Positions 8,900 through 17,898 of a stretch of 64,000 bases of DNA are shown here, piece by piece (positions within the stretch are counted from its first letter, which is position 1; each line of letters opens with the position of its first letter). Under the pieces are notes generated by a model. It worked only from the letters and a program-made list of their open reading frames with translations, was not told the origin of the DNA and made no database searches. A program made the position numbers and the translations under genes. The DNA is from Bacteroidia bacterium (GTDB lineage Bacteria > Bacteroidota > Bacteroidia > J057 > JADKCL01): contig JACJYV010000003.1 in assembly GCA_020635905.1 (NCBI GenBank), positions 558,001 to 622,000 on the forward strand. The letters are read 5' to 3'.

Positions 8900-9796
8900 C
8901 TATGCCTTTGGGTGGGCATTTTTATAAACATTTTTAAGTTTTGATATCGAATTATGAACGTAAACCTGGGTTGCGGCCAGGCTTTTGTGACCCAGCAATT
9001 CTTTGATTGCGTTGAGGTCGGCCCCTGCATTGAGCAGGTGAGTGGCAAAGGTGTGGCGCAAAACGTGGGGACTGCGTTTGGAAACGGTGCTCACCAGGGG
9101 CAGGTATTTGGTGACCACGTTATAGACGTATTTGGGATACAGGGGCTGACCCGATTCCAATTTGAAAAAATTCCCCTGCAGCGAAATTTGAGCCTTTTTG
9201 CATTCTTCCTGGTATGCTTTCAGGGCTTTGGCGGCATGCTGCCCCAAGGGAACCACCCGCTCCTTGCGCCCTTTTCCCATGACTTTGAGGGTGCTCGCGG
9301 CAAAGTCCACATTTTCGGACAGCAGTTCTATCAATTCAGCCCGACGCAACCCGCAGCCATAAAGTACCTCCAGAATAGCCAGATCCAGGGCTCCTTTATA
9401 GCCCTCAGGGTACTCAATGTCCTCGAAGAGGCTTAGGGCATCTTTTTCTTTCAAAAAAGCAGGAAGTTTTTTCTCGAATTTGGGCACTTTCACCCGCGAA
9501 GCGGGGTTGGTGGTTACCAGTTCTGACTTTTGCAAAAATTTGAAAAAGGTGGAAACTGCAGCTACTTTGCGGGCCACTGTGCGCTTCTCAAGCCCTTTTT
9601 CAAGCATTTCGCCCATCCAGTTGCGGATCTGGCGGTGATTGATTTGCTGCACTTCCTCCGCCGTTTCCGCTCCTGTTTCGTACTGTTCCTGCAAAAATTC
9701 CTGAAAGGCCCCCAAATCCTGAGCATAAGCCGTCAGGGTATGCGGAGAATAGTTTCTTTCGGTTTTCAGGTAGGCGATGAACTGGTCGATCAGCAT
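8900..9796 (-). CDS. xerC: Tyrosine recombinase XerC/XerD-like
   Basis: A 298-residue site-specific recombinase. Residues 1-95 are the SAM-like DNA-binding domain; the catalytic domain carries the full set R151 (GLRRAEL), K175 (GKGRKER hairpin), H244 and R247 (HVLRH), H270 (LGH) and nucleophile Y279. Length fits Xer proteins that resolve chromosome dimers at dif. Position between rpsU and hpf, in the conserved Bacteroidota order, argues for the housekeeping Xer and not a mobile integrase. XerC versus XerD cannot be told from the sequence alone. Confidence 0.9.
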   Translation of the reverse strand: MLIDQFIAYLKTERNYSPHTLTAYAQDLGAFQEFLQEQYETGAETAEEVQQINHRQIRNWMGEMLEKGLEKRTVARKVAAVSTFFKFLQKSELVTTNPASRVKVPKFEKKLPAFLKEKDALSLFEDIEYPEGYKGALDLAILEVLYGCGLRRAELIELLSENVDFAASTLKVMGKGRKERVVPLGQHAAKALKAYQEECKKAQISLQGNFFKLESGQPLYPKYVYNVVTKYLPLVSTVSKRSPHVLRHTFATHLLNAGADLNAIKELLGHKSLAATQVYVHNSISKLKNVYKNAHPKA

Positions 9797-9944
9797 TCAA
9801 CTTCAGCTTGAACAAGTCAAAATAAGGGATTCAAAGGAGAAACAAAACGAATTACGAAATAAATTATGCACGTGGCGGTCTCAACTCTGAACCCGGAATG
9901 TTAATAAACTGTACGGAATCAATGAAAAAAAGGTGAACAGAATT

Positions 9945-9980
9945 CAAAAAAAAACCTTCCGCGAAAGGCGGAAGGTTTTC
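9945..9980 (-). terminator. Terminator after rpsU
   Basis: On the minus strand a 10-bp stem (9968-9977 with 9953-9962, loop CTTTC) is followed by a run of eight T. It sits just after the rpsU stop, so read-through into xerC would depend on partial termination. Confidence 0.8.
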
Positions 9981-10000
9981 AATTTCTTCATTATCAGGAA

Positions 10001-10195
10001 TCAATATTCCTCATTTGCGAAATGTTCTTCACGGCGACGAGCTTTTTTCATGGTCTCGCGACGCTCGGCGGAAGGTTTTTCGAAAAACATACGGCTACGT
10101 ACTTCTTTCAAAACGCCTGTACGCTCAAATTTCTTTTTATAACGACGCAGTGCGCGGTCAATGGATTCTGAGTCTTTAACTTTTATGATAATCAC
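10001..10195 (-). CDS. rpsU: 30S ribosomal protein bS21
   Basis: A 64-residue basic protein with the bS21 pattern (SIDRALRRYKKKFERTG, then RRETMKKARRREEH). It joins the 30S platform beside the 3' end of 16S rRNA. It uses a GTG start. A perfect AAGGAGGTG Shine-Dalgarno stands 5 bases upstream, in sharp contrast to nearly all other genes here. In Flavobacterium, bS21 with bS6 and bS18 has been shown to occlude the anti-Shine-Dalgarno, and rpsU itself keeps a strong site, so autoregulation by bS21 level is likely (inference for this organism). Confidence 0.95.
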   Translation of the reverse strand: MIIIKVKDSESIDRALRRYKKKFERTGVLKEVRSRMFFEKPSAERRETMKKARRREEHFANEEY

Positions 10196-10200
10196 TTTTT

Positions 10201-10209
10201 CACCTCCTT
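10201..10209 (-). promoter_or_regulatory. Strong Shine-Dalgarno of rpsU
   Basis: AAGGAGGTG, complementary to the 16S rRNA tail over nine bases, 5 bases before the GTG start. It fits the known bS21 feedback scheme of Bacteroidota. Confidence 0.85.
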
Positions 10210-10277
10210 AAGTGTGATTTTTATTGGAACGCAAGATTACACATTTTTCTTTGGTTATTCAAAAGTTTGCTGAAATT

Positions 10278-11420
10278 TTATTCATTCAGCAGTCTGCGCG
10301 AGATCACCAGTTGTTGAATCTGGCTCGTTCCCTCGCCAATGGTGCATAATTTTACGTCACGGTAAAATTTCTCAACTGGAAAATCCTTGATAAAACCGTA
10401 GCCTCCAAAGATCTGAACGGCGTTATTACAAGCTTTCACCGCGACCTCGCTGGCGTAATACTTGCAAATGGCGCTTTCCTTGGTCATGGGCACCTTGCGG
10501 TTTTTCATGTCGGCTGCCTTGTAGATGAGCAATTCTGCGGCTTCAATCTCAGTGGCCATGTCGGCCAGCATGAAGGAAATAGCCTGGTATTGGGAAATGG
10601 GTTGCCCAAATTGCTCCCGTTCTTTTGAATACTTGATGGCCGCATTCATGGCGCCTTTGGCCGTGCCCAGGGAAAGGGCCGCAATGGAAATCCGTCCCCC
10701 GTCGAGGACCTGCATGGCCTGGCGAAAGCCCGTGCCTACCTCTCCAATGCGCTGGCTGTCAGGGATGCGCACATCTTCGAAGATGAGTTCAGTGGTTTCT
10801 GAGGCACGCATGCCCAATTTGTCTTCTTTTTTTCCTGCTCTGAAGCCGGGCGTTCCCTTTTCCAGGATAAAAGCTGTCGCGTTGCCGCTCAGGCCGGGTT
10901 CGCCCGTACGGGCCATGACCACAGCCACATCCCCCGATTTACCATGGGTGATGAAGTTTTTGGCCCCGTTGATAACCCAGTGGTCGCCATCCCGAACAGC
11001 CACGGTTTTCATATTGCCAGCATCAGATCCCGTATTGGGCTCCGTGAGGCCCCAGGCCCCGATCCACTGGCCTTTGGCCAGTTTGGGCAGGTATTTTTGC
11101 TTTTGCTCCTCGCTGCCGTGATAGTAAATATGGCCTGTGCAAAGGGAATTGTGGGCGGCCACAGATAGCCCGATCGAGGGGTCAATCTGGGCGATTTCGT
11201 CGATCACGGTCACATATTCAAAGTAGCCAAAACCCGATCCGCCGTATTTTTCAGGAACGAATACTCCTAACAGGCCCAATTCACCCATTTCGTGCATGAG
11301 GTCCACGGGAAATTCCTGGGCTTCGTCCCACTTCATGATATTGGGACGTATTTTCTCTTCGCCGAACTTGCGGATCATGTCGGCGATCATTTTCTGGTTC
11401 TCGTTGTATTCGAAATTCAT
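10278..11420 (-). CDS. Acyl-CoA dehydrogenase
   Basis: A 380-residue FAD enzyme that makes the trans-2-enoyl bond in fatty-acid or branched-chain acyl-CoA breakdown and passes electrons to ETF. Signatures: GAWGLTEPNTGSD (FAD and substrate loop), REQFGQPISQYQ, and QIFGGYGFIKDFPVEKFYRD. The C-terminal EGTSQIQ (about residue 366) holds the usual catalytic Glu of the short-chain type. Length is typical. It stands alone, so the chain-length preference cannot be set. No signal peptide; cytoplasmic. Confidence 0.93.
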   Translation of the reverse strand: MNFEYNENQKMIADMIRKFGEEKIRPNIMKWDEAQEFPVDLMHEMGELGLLGVFVPEKYGGSGFGYFEYVTVIDEIAQIDPSIGLSVAAHNSLCTGHIYYHGSEEQKQKYLPKLAKGQWIGAWGLTEPNTGSDAGNMKTVAVRDGDHWVINGAKNFITHGKSGDVAVVMARTGEPGLSGNATAFILEKGTPGFRAGKKEDKLGMRASETTELIFEDVRIPDSQRIGEVGTGFRQAMQVLDGGRISIAALSLGTAKGAMNAAIKYSKEREQFGQPISQYQAISFMLADMATEIEAAELLIYKAADMKNRKVPMTKESAICKYYASEVAVKACNNAVQIFGGYGFIKDFPVEKFYRDVKLCTIGEGTSQIQQLVISRRLLNE

Positions 11421-11528
11421 CTGTAAAATCGGTTTTGGGCAGGCAATTTAAAGGAATGTTGGCAAAGATTAAAAGGATTGGGCCGTCATTCTGCCTGATC
11501 AACTTCTTTTGGGGTTTTTGGTTTGAAA

Positions 11529-12065
11529 TTAATCGTCGTATCCCACCAACCAATGCGAATCTGAGGAAAATTGATTCAGTTTTTGTTCGCCATTGAGGAA
11601 GGAAAGATTGATCAGAAAGGAAAATCCAACCACTTCTGCACCCAGATCGCGGGCCAGTTGAGCGGCCGCGGAAGCTGTGCCGCCTGTAGCCAGCAAATCG
11701 TCGTGGATCACCACTTTGTCGCCTGGCCTGACCGCGCCTTTCAGAATCTCAATGGTTGCATTTCCATACTCCAAAGAATATGAGATGGACTGTGTTTCAG
11801 GAGGTAATTTGCCTTGCTTGCGCACAATTACAAACCCGGCATCCAGATCAGCAGCCAGGGCGGGGCCAAACAAAAAGCCGCGGCTTTCGATGCCGAGCAC
11901 CCGGGTCACGCCTTTGCCACGCCAATGAGCGGCCAGGGCATTCATGCATTCACGGATCAGTTCAGGCTTGAGAAAAATGGGTGAAATGTCCTTGAATAAC
12001 ACGCCCGGGATGGGAAAATCGGGCACTTCCCGGATATTTGCTTTCAGTAAATTTTCGATGCTCAT
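11529..12065 (-). CDS. apt: Adenine phosphoribosyltransferase
   Basis: A 178-residue purine salvage enzyme that joins adenine and PRPP to give AMP. The PRPP-binding loop VVIHDDLLATGGTA is intact, and the N-terminal FPIPGVLFKDISP and IESRGFLFG segments are typical of Apt. The C-terminus continues about 10 residues past the common end. It is divergent from the LRR gene, sharing a 140-base AT-rich promoter region. Confidence 0.95.
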   Translation of the reverse strand: MSIENLLKANIREVPDFPIPGVLFKDISPIFLKPELIRECMNALAAHWRGKGVTRVLGIESRGFLFGPALAADLDAGFVIVRKQGKLPPETQSISYSLEYGNATIEILKGAVRPGDKVVIHDDLLATGGTASAAAQLARDLGAEVVGFSFLINLSFLNGEQKLNQFSSDSHWLVGYDD

Positions 12066-12206
12066 GTGGAATCACTTTTGGGCTAAGTTGGCAAAAGATT
12101 GGGGTTTAGCCAAACCTCTTTTTCCGCAAATGGGATTGGTTTCGGGAGTTATTATTGTAATTTTTTTTCTAATTTCGGGTTCAAAGAATCACAAAAAACA
12201 AAACCA

Positions 12207-12848
12207 ATGGATATAAATCTGGAAAGAGCATTGGAAAAAATCCATGCCGCAAAGGAAAAGCGCATGCAGCGCCTGGTGTTAAGTGATATGGGGTTGACAG
12301 AATTTCCGATGGAAATTCTGGAGATTTCCCTGTTGCGGGACCTTCACATTCAGAATAATCAGTTTACTTCTATTCCCCCGGAAATTGCAAAACTGACCCA
12401 CCTGGAAACGCTGGCGCTCAACCGCAACCAACTGACCCAGCTACCCAAAGAGATTGGCAACCTGAAGTTTCTCAAAAATCTCTACGTGCAGCACAATCAG
12501 CTGACCTCGTTGCCAGATGAACTTGGAAATCTGAAATACCTGCGTAAACTGTTTGTGTACGATAATAAGCTCACGCAATTGCCTGCTACCCTGGGTTCCT
12601 TGCCCGAATTGCGCTTCATCATTGCCAGCAAAAATGAACTGACTGGTCTGCCTGCCGAACTCGAAGGTTGCCAGAATATGTTTGAAATTGACCTGAGAAC
12701 CAATCAGCTGACCGAGGTACCTGCAGTAATCCAAAAATTCCCCAAACTGAAGGTGCTGACCCTGCATGGCAATCCCATTGACCTCCCTCCTTCCGTCTTC
12801 GACGGAAAACCCCGTGATATTATTGCTGAAGTTTTCGGCAGAAAATAA
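12207..12848 (+). CDS. Leucine-rich repeat protein
   Basis: A 213-residue protein. After a short helical cap (1-30) come about seven 23-residue LRRs of the LPxEIxxLxxLxxLxLxxNxLTxLP type. There is no signal peptide, kinase or GTPase domain, so it is probably a cytoplasmic protein-binding scaffold; partner unknown. The ATG at 12207 is preferred over an upstream in-frame ATG at 12099 because the repeats and helical cap start here and the extra 36 residues are low-complexity. A terminator follows at 12911. Confidence 0.85.
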   Translation: MDINLERALEKIHAAKEKRMQRLVLSDMGLTEFPMEILEISLLRDLHIQNNQFTSIPPEIAKLTHLETLALNRNQLTQLPKEIGNLKFLKNLYVQHNQLTSLPDELGNLKYLRKLFVYDNKLTQLPATLGSLPELRFIIASKNELTGLPAELEGCQNMFEIDLRTNQLTEVPAVIQKFPKLKVLTLHGNPIDLPPSVFDGKPRDIIAEVFGRK

Positions 12849-12910
12849 ACAGGAACTTCGAATCTCTTCATTACCAGAGGTTCCTAATGGATAAACCCTG
12901 GCCACTTTTC

Positions 12911-12945
12911 CCCCGCAAGTCAATTTGATTTGCGGGGATTTTTTT
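12911..12945 (+). terminator. Terminator after the LRR gene
   Basis: CCCCGCAA (12911-12918) pairs perfectly with TTGCGGGG (12930-12937), followed by A and a T run of eight. It lies 62 bases after the LRR stop. Confidence 0.85.
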
Positions 12946-13008
12946 GAGCCAAAAAGTCCTCAGCAGGACAAGAAAGGAAGTTCATTTCCCGTGGGAGGGA
13001 AATTTGGG

Positions 13009-13016
13009 TATATTTG
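13009..13016 (+). promoter_or_regulatory. Bacteroidota -7 box before the LVIVD gene
   Basis: TATATTTG matches TAnnTTTG, 25 bases before the ATG at 13042. A TTTC stands about 20 bases upstream in place of the -33 TTTG. Confidence 0.5.
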
Positions 13017-13041
13017 GCCATTGGTTAGTGAAAAAATTACT

Positions 13042-15399
13042 ATGAAAAATCTTATTCTTCTGATTCTGACCGTCCTGGCAGCACAATTTTCTTTTGCCCA
13101 GGCCTCCAAAAATATGTCGCAGATCGCCCACCTCACCTTCAACGACGACATGAGCGACGTGTGGGGTTATGTGGATGGGAATGGCAATGAATACGGGCTG
13201 CTGGGCCTGAACAACAGTGTAAAAATTGTCAGTCTGGCCACGCCCTCCAATCCTACCGTGCTTTTCACCATTCCAGGGGCAAACTCTATCTGGCGTGACC
13301 TGAAGACTCACGGCAGCTACGCCTACGTCACCAATGAGACCTCTGGAGGCATTCTGATCATTGATCTGAGCGGACTTCCCTCCACGGTCAACTACAAGGA
13401 CACGGTCATGAACGGCCTCAACACGGCCCACAACCTCTACATTGACAACGGATTCATGTATGTGGTGGGCTCCAACACAGACAACGGGGGAATCAGCATT
13501 TTTGATGTGGCTACAGATCCCTGGCACCCCACCAAGGTGGGTGCCTTTACCTCCCGCTACGTCCATGACGTTTATGTCAGAAATAATACGGCCTACGCTG
13601 CCGAAATCAATAACGGTCTGCTGGAAATCATTGACGTGACCAACCCTGCGCTGCCCATCGTGAAAGGCAGCAAATCTTACGTCAACTCCTTCACCCACAA
13701 TACCTGGCTCAACGATGCAGGCACGGTCTGTTTTACCACAGACGAACTGGCCCAGGCCTATATTTACGCCTGGGATGTGACCAATCCCTCCAATATTTCT
13801 GAGTTGGGCAGCATTCGTTCCAGCCAGAGCAGTGGCGCGGCAACCCCTCACAACACCCACGTGCTCAACGACTTCCTTGTTACTTCTTATTACAAAGACG
13901 GGGTAACCGTGGTGGATGCGGCCCGTCCCAATAACCTGATCGAAATCGGGTATTTCGATACCAATAATCTGGTGGGCGGCGGCACAGACGGCTGCTGGGG
14001 AGCCTATCCTTTCCTTCCCTCGGGCATCGTGCTTGCCACAGACATCAACGACGGATTTTTCGTGCTGGATCCTGTGTACAACCGCGCCTGCTATCTGGAA
14101 GGCACCGTGACCGATTCCACCACGGGCCTGCCCATTTCCAACGCCACCATCACCATTCAGTCCATCAGTGTGACTGCCCAGACCAACGGATCTGGCAATT
14201 ATGCCACAGGCACTTCAGACCCGGGCACCTACCAGGTGACCTACGAAAGGTTTGGTTACGACACCAAAACCATCACCACCACCCTTACCAACGGCACCCT
14301 GGTAACCCAGGATGTGCAACTGGTGGCCACTCCCACGGTCAGCTATACCATTACCGTGCAGGAAGCAGGCTCAGGGAATCCGATCGGGCAGGCCATGGTG
14401 CAGGCAGTGAGTGGCGGTTTCAGCCTGGATTATAACACCAATACCAGCGGAGTGGTCAATGATCCCTCATTTGTGGAAGGCACCTACTCCATTGTGGCCG
14501 GAAAATGGGGCTACATTACCAAGGAAGTTACCGCGACGGCTGATGCAGGCAATACCAATCTGGTGATCGAGTTGGAAAAAGGCTATTACGACGATTTCTA
14601 TTTTGATTTTGGCTGGTTGCTGTTTGGGAATGCCAATGCGGGAGAATGGGAGCGCGGCGAGCCTGTGGGTACCACTTTTGGCAATCAACAGATGAATCCT
14701 GACTTGGATGTGCCCAACGACATTGGAGACCAGTGCTATGTTACGGGCAACGGAGGAGGAGATGTAGGCGACGACGATGTGGACAACGGGGTCACCATTC
14801 TGAAATCCCCCATTTTTGACCTGACAGGCTATAATCAGCCTGTGGTGCGTTTTTATCGTTGGTTTGCCAACGATGGCGGATTTGGCAATCCCAATGACAC
14901 CCTGCAATTTGTGCTGAGCAACGGGATTTCTTCTGTGGCTCTGACCAAGATTCACCAGACCGCCAATTTCTGGGTGCTCGACACCTTCATTGTATCAAAC
15001 TATATCACCCCCACAGCCTCCATGCAACTGGAAGCCCGTTGCGGCGATTACAGCCCCGGCCACCTGGTGGAAGGGGCCCTGGATTTGTTCAGCGTAGTGG
15101 AGGGCAATGGAGTTGGGGTGGACGATCCTGTCATGGTGCAAGGCCCGCGTCTGGTAATTTATCCCAACCCGGTGAAAGCCAATTCCCTGGTTACTTATGA
15201 TTTTGGTCAGCCCCTGCAAAATACCCGGGCCAGTTTCCAACTGACGGATATTCAGGGTAAACTGATCTGGTCACAGGATTTGAAGCAGTCTGTGGGTGAA
15301 TTTCAATTGAAAACTGACCTGAAAGCCGGGATTTACCTGGGCAGCCTTTACCTGGGAAGTGAGAAGGTGAAGACGTTTAAGGTGGTGGTTGGTTCTTAG
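13042..15399 (+). CDS. LVIVD-repeat (choice-of-anchor B) protein with T9SS sorting domain
   Basis: A 785-residue surface or secreted protein. Signal peptide 1-19 (cut after FAQ). Residues about 25-345 are LVIVD-type beta-propeller repeats (GGILIIDLSG, GGISIFDVA, GLLEIIDVTNPALP), the choice-of-anchor B layout. Two carboxypeptidase-regulatory-like beta domains follow (about 352-430 and 433-515), then a jelly-roll-like region, and a T9SS C-terminal domain from about residue 705 (LVIYPNP ... GIYLGSLYLG). The ATG at 13042 gives the signal peptide directly; the frame is open further upstream. Ligand unknown. Confidence 0.88.
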   Translation: MKNLILLILTVLAAQFSFAQASKNMSQIAHLTFNDDMSDVWGYVDGNGNEYGLLGLNNSVKIVSLATPSNPTVLFTIPGANSIWRDLKTHGSYAYVTNETSGGILIIDLSGLPSTVNYKDTVMNGLNTAHNLYIDNGFMYVVGSNTDNGGISIFDVATDPWHPTKVGAFTSRYVHDVYVRNNTAYAAEINNGLLEIIDVTNPALPIVKGSKSYVNSFTHNTWLNDAGTVCFTTDELAQAYIYAWDVTNPSNISELGSIRSSQSSGAATPHNTHVLNDFLVTSYYKDGVTVVDAARPNNLIEIGYFDTNNLVGGGTDGCWGAYPFLPSGIVLATDINDGFFVLDPVYNRACYLEGTVTDSTTGLPISNATITIQSISVTAQTNGSGNYATGTSDPGTYQVTYERFGYDTKTITTTLTNGTLVTQDVQLVATPTVSYTITVQEAGSGNPIGQAMVQAVSGGFSLDYNTNTSGVVNDPSFVEGTYSIVAGKWGYITKEVTATADAGNTNLVIELEKGYYDDFYFDFGWLLFGNANAGEWERGEPVGTTFGNQQMNPDLDVPNDIGDQCYVTGNGGGDVGDDDVDNGVTILKSPIFDLTGYNQPVVRFYRWFANDGGFGNPNDTLQFVLSNGISSVALTKIHQTANFWVLDTFIVSNYITPTASMQLEARCGDYSPGHLVEGALDLFSVVEGNGVGVDDPVMVQGPRLVIYPNPVKANSLVTYDFGQPLQNTRASFQLTDIQGKLIWSQDLKQSVGEFQLKTDLKAGIYLGSLYLGSEKVKTFKVVVGS

Positions 15400-15460
15400 T
15401 TGTTAGTTTTTAGTTCTAAGTTCTTAGTTGTAAGTTCTTAGTTTTGAGCAATTTATTCAA

Positions 15461-15520
15461 GGGATCTTTTAAAAACAGAAGCAAGGCCAAGGCAGAGATT
15501 CACAGTTTTTAGAGATCCCC
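15461..15520 (-). repeat. MITE-like element, internally deleted copy A
   Basis: A 60-base element with inverted ends (GGGATCTTTTAAAAAC and GTTTTTAGAGATCCCC). Read on the minus strand it matches copies B (27033-27154) and C (54083-54216) at both ends and at TGAATCTCTG.CTTGG, but lacks the middle. It lies 61 bases after a gene end, as the other copies also follow genes. Confidence 0.65.
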
Positions 15521-15527
15521 TAAAAAA

Positions 15528-15568
15528 TACACCCCCGGGTTCAGATTGAGCCTGGGGGTGTTTTTTTT
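15528..15568. terminator. Bidirectional terminator between converging genes
   Basis: CACCCCC (15530-15536) pairs with GGGGGTG (15554-15560), with A-rich sequence on the left and eight T on the right. It can end both the LVIVD gene (+) and the S9 peptidase gene (-). Confidence 0.85.
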
Positions 15569-15584
15569 ATGAGAAAGTGTAGGA

Positions 15585-17516
15585 TCAGCCTGCTTTTTCG
15601 CCTTCTGTAGTGGTGGCGGGAGCGATGCCTTTCAGGTACTGGTCGAGGAACTGAAGTATTTTGCGGTAAGCCTGGATTTCATTTTCCTTTTTCACAAATC
15701 CGTGACCTTCGTCGGGGAAAATCACATATTCCACGGGTACACCGTTGGCTTTGACCGCTTCCACGATCTCGTCTGACTCGATCTGCAATACCCGGGGGTC
15801 GTTGGCGCCCTGGAGCACCATGATGGGATTTTTTACCTGATCTGCATGGAAAAGCGGGGAAATATCGCGGAGGCGAACGGAATCTGCGGTATTGGGATCG
15901 CCCATCTCGGCATAGAGGGCCATGCGGAAAGATTCCCAGAAGGGAGGAATGGACTTCAGGGTACGCAACCAGTTGGTGACCCCGTAGATATTGACCCCCA
16001 CTTTGAATTCTGTGGGGGTGTGGGTCATGGCGCGCATGGTCATGTAGCCGCCATAAGATCCGCCCAGGATGCCAATCTGGGAACTGTCAATGCAGGGCTG
16101 GGAAGCCAGCCATTTTTTGCCCCAGATGCAGTCTTTCAGGTCTTTGTCGCCGTGGTTTTGGTCGTCCATTTTGTGGAAGGTCTTGCCGTAGCCGCTGCTG
16201 CCGCGGTTATTGACCGCCAACACGGCGTAGCCGTGGTTGATCAGGTACTGCATGGCAGGATTGAACCCGACCCGGGATTGGCCACCCGGTCCTCCGTGCA
16301 CCCAGACGAGGGCAGGCACGGGATAATCAGCCGTGGCGGTCTGTGGTTTGTAAAAAATGGCCGGAATTTCCAATCCGTCAAAGGACTTGAAGCGCACCAC
16401 CTCAGCACCCACCATGTCCGCTTCGTTGATGGAAGGACTGGAAGAATTGGTCAGCTTTTTCAGCTCCTTGCTGGCAAAATCGTAGCTGTAGAGGTTGGCG
16501 GGAGCGGTGGATGACACCACGGTGAGGCGCATGCGACCCTCTTTGGGCGAAATGCCCACGCCCGCCACGTCGCCGCCGGGAATGGCGGGGAATGGAACTT
16601 CCTCAGCCATGCCGTTGCGGAAAATTTTTAATTCATTTTTTCCATCTGCATTGATTCCAATCACCCGATAGGTTTCCTGAAAGCTGAGATAGCTGTACAT
16701 CACATCCCAATTGGTCTCGTAGATCACTTTGCGCTCGTCTGTGGAGAGGTTGTATTCCACGAGGTAGGAAAACTCTTTGCCACCGTCTGTGATGTAGTAA
16801 AATGAGTTATTGTCTTTGGAAAAGCCTGAAGGGGAATAGGTGCCCGGGTTTTCGGGTTCAGAAATCTCTTTCAGGCTTTTGCGGGCGCGGTCGTAGAGGT
16901 ATAATTTGGATTCGCTGGTGGTGACAGGCTTGACGAAAGCCAGCGTGTTTTCGTCCCAGGAAATGGCGCTGACCTGCCAGCCATCCTCGTTTTGGTAAAT
17001 CATTTCAGATTTCCAATCTGAGGCGGACATTTTGTAGAGGTCAAAAAAGCGGGGGTCGCGCAGGTTGGAAAGGTAAAAGAAGGCATTGTGGGCTTCGTTC
17101 CAACCCATAAAATCGGCCTTTTCATTTTCTCCAGGAGTGAGGTCAACGGAGGAACCGTCGGCTTTGAGGAGGAAAATGTGGTCGATTTCGTTGCCGCCCT
17201 GGTCGGCGGCATACAGGATTTCGCCCGTGGACTGCACGTAGCTGAGGGCATAGTAGGATTCCTTTTCAGAAAAGGTGATCTGCTTTTTGGCACCGTCGGC
17301 AATGGTGATTTCAAACAGGTTGGAAATGCCCGTTTCATTGCTGTGAATCAGCAATTTACTTTCGTCGGGAGACCAGGCGCCGCCACCTACGCGAATGCCT
17401 TCATAAAATTGCTCAATGGTGTATTGGGTGATTTCTTTTTTGGCGGGTTTTCCGCCAGTACATGCGCTCAGGCCCAGCAAGGCCACGGCAAAAAGCAAAA
17501 ACAGCGATTTTTTCAT
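15585..17516 (-). CDS. S9 family prolyl oligopeptidase-like lipoprotein
   Basis: A 643-residue serine peptidase. The N-terminus is a lipoprotein signal with lipobox LSAC (Cys at about residue 19), so it is membrane anchored in the envelope. Residues about 30-370 form a WD40-like beta-propeller; the C-terminal alpha/beta hydrolase domain has the triad S487 (GGSYGG), D573 (ANDPRV) and H605 (EGHGF). The family cleaves after proline or acts as dipeptidyl or acylaminoacyl peptidase. Likely role is extracytoplasmic peptide breakdown; exact specificity is not readable. Confidence 0.92.
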   Translation of the reverse strand: MKKSLFLLFAVALLGLSACTGGKPAKKEITQYTIEQFYEGIRVGGGAWSPDESKLLIHSNETGISNLFEITIADGAKKQITFSEKESYYALSYVQSTGEILYAADQGGNEIDHIFLLKADGSSVDLTPGENEKADFMGWNEAHNAFFYLSNLRDPRFFDLYKMSASDWKSEMIYQNEDGWQVSAISWDENTLAFVKPVTTSESKLYLYDRARKSLKEISEPENPGTYSPSGFSKDNNSFYYITDGGKEFSYLVEYNLSTDERKVIYETNWDVMYSYLSFQETYRVIGINADGKNELKIFRNGMAEEVPFPAIPGGDVAGVGISPKEGRMRLTVVSSTAPANLYSYDFASKELKKLTNSSSPSINEADMVGAEVVRFKSFDGLEIPAIFYKPQTATADYPVPALVWVHGGPGGQSRVGFNPAMQYLINHGYAVLAVNNRGSSGYGKTFHKMDDQNHGDKDLKDCIWGKKWLASQPCIDSSQIGILGGSYGGYMTMRAMTHTPTEFKVGVNIYGVTNWLRTLKSIPPFWESFRMALYAEMGDPNTADSVRLRDISPLFHADQVKNPIMVLQGANDPRVLQIESDEIVEAVKANGVPVEYVIFPDEGHGFVKKENEIQAYRKILQFLDQYLKGIAPATTTEGEKAG

Positions 17517-17898
17517 GGGTTTATTTTAGTGTGAACCAGGATTAGTACGGCAAAGGTAAATAAAAGGGGAAGTTTTTTCCTCAGAAGGGGGAAAATAGCA
17601 TTTTTCTTTAAGCTGCGAGCTTAAAGCTTCGAGCTTCTGGCTTCGAGCCGCGAGCCATGGGCCTGGGGCTCAGAATAACCGCTTACAGCCCGGTTTGCCT
17701 TTATGGAAGCTCGTAGCTCGCAGCTTGAGGCTCGCAGTTTAAGACGGGCCTTGGGCGGTGTGGGATGCAGGCGACGGGGTGGGGCGTATGCCCCGGCGCC
17801 TGCGGAAGGGGGGCTTTGCGGGACAGCGCCCACAGCCCCCGAAGGTGGAAAAGACTTCCATGGAGAGACCGCGTAGCTGGTGAGATTTTCCCCAAAAC
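17517..17898. other. Gene-less region with degenerate AGCTT words and GC-rich hairpins
   Basis: No gene is supported. From 17611 to 17735 the DNA is a degenerate repetition of words such as GCTGCGAGCTT and AAGCTTCGAGCTT. Then comes a GC-rich stretch (17740-17880) with nested inverted repeats: GCAGGCG (17767-17773) with CGCCTGC (17797-17803) around GGGG/CCCC, and GGGGGC (17809-17814) with GCCCCC (17835-17840). These could end transcription of the efflux operon, but no T run follows. Short frames here are side effects of the high GC. Confidence 0.6.
17551..17558 (-). promoter_or_regulatory. Bacteroidota -7 box of the S9 peptidase gene
   Basis: TACCTTTG on the minus strand fits TAnnTTTG and lies 35 bases before the ATG at 17516. 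Confidence 0.45.

Noticed and set aside
8900..9796. Integrase of a mobile element
   Set aside because: It sits in the conserved rpsU-xerC-hpf order with no attachment site or cargo, so a housekeeping Xer is the better reading.
15585..17516. Large plus-strand frame 15846-16514 opposite the S9 peptidase
   Set aside because: It is the antisense shadow of a gene with complete catalytic motifs; His- and Gly-rich composition is typical of such shadows.
17621..17833. Frames of 60-70 codons in the 17.6-17.9 kb gap
   Set aside because: They consist of the degenerate repeat words and GC hairpins, with no start signal and no neighbours.
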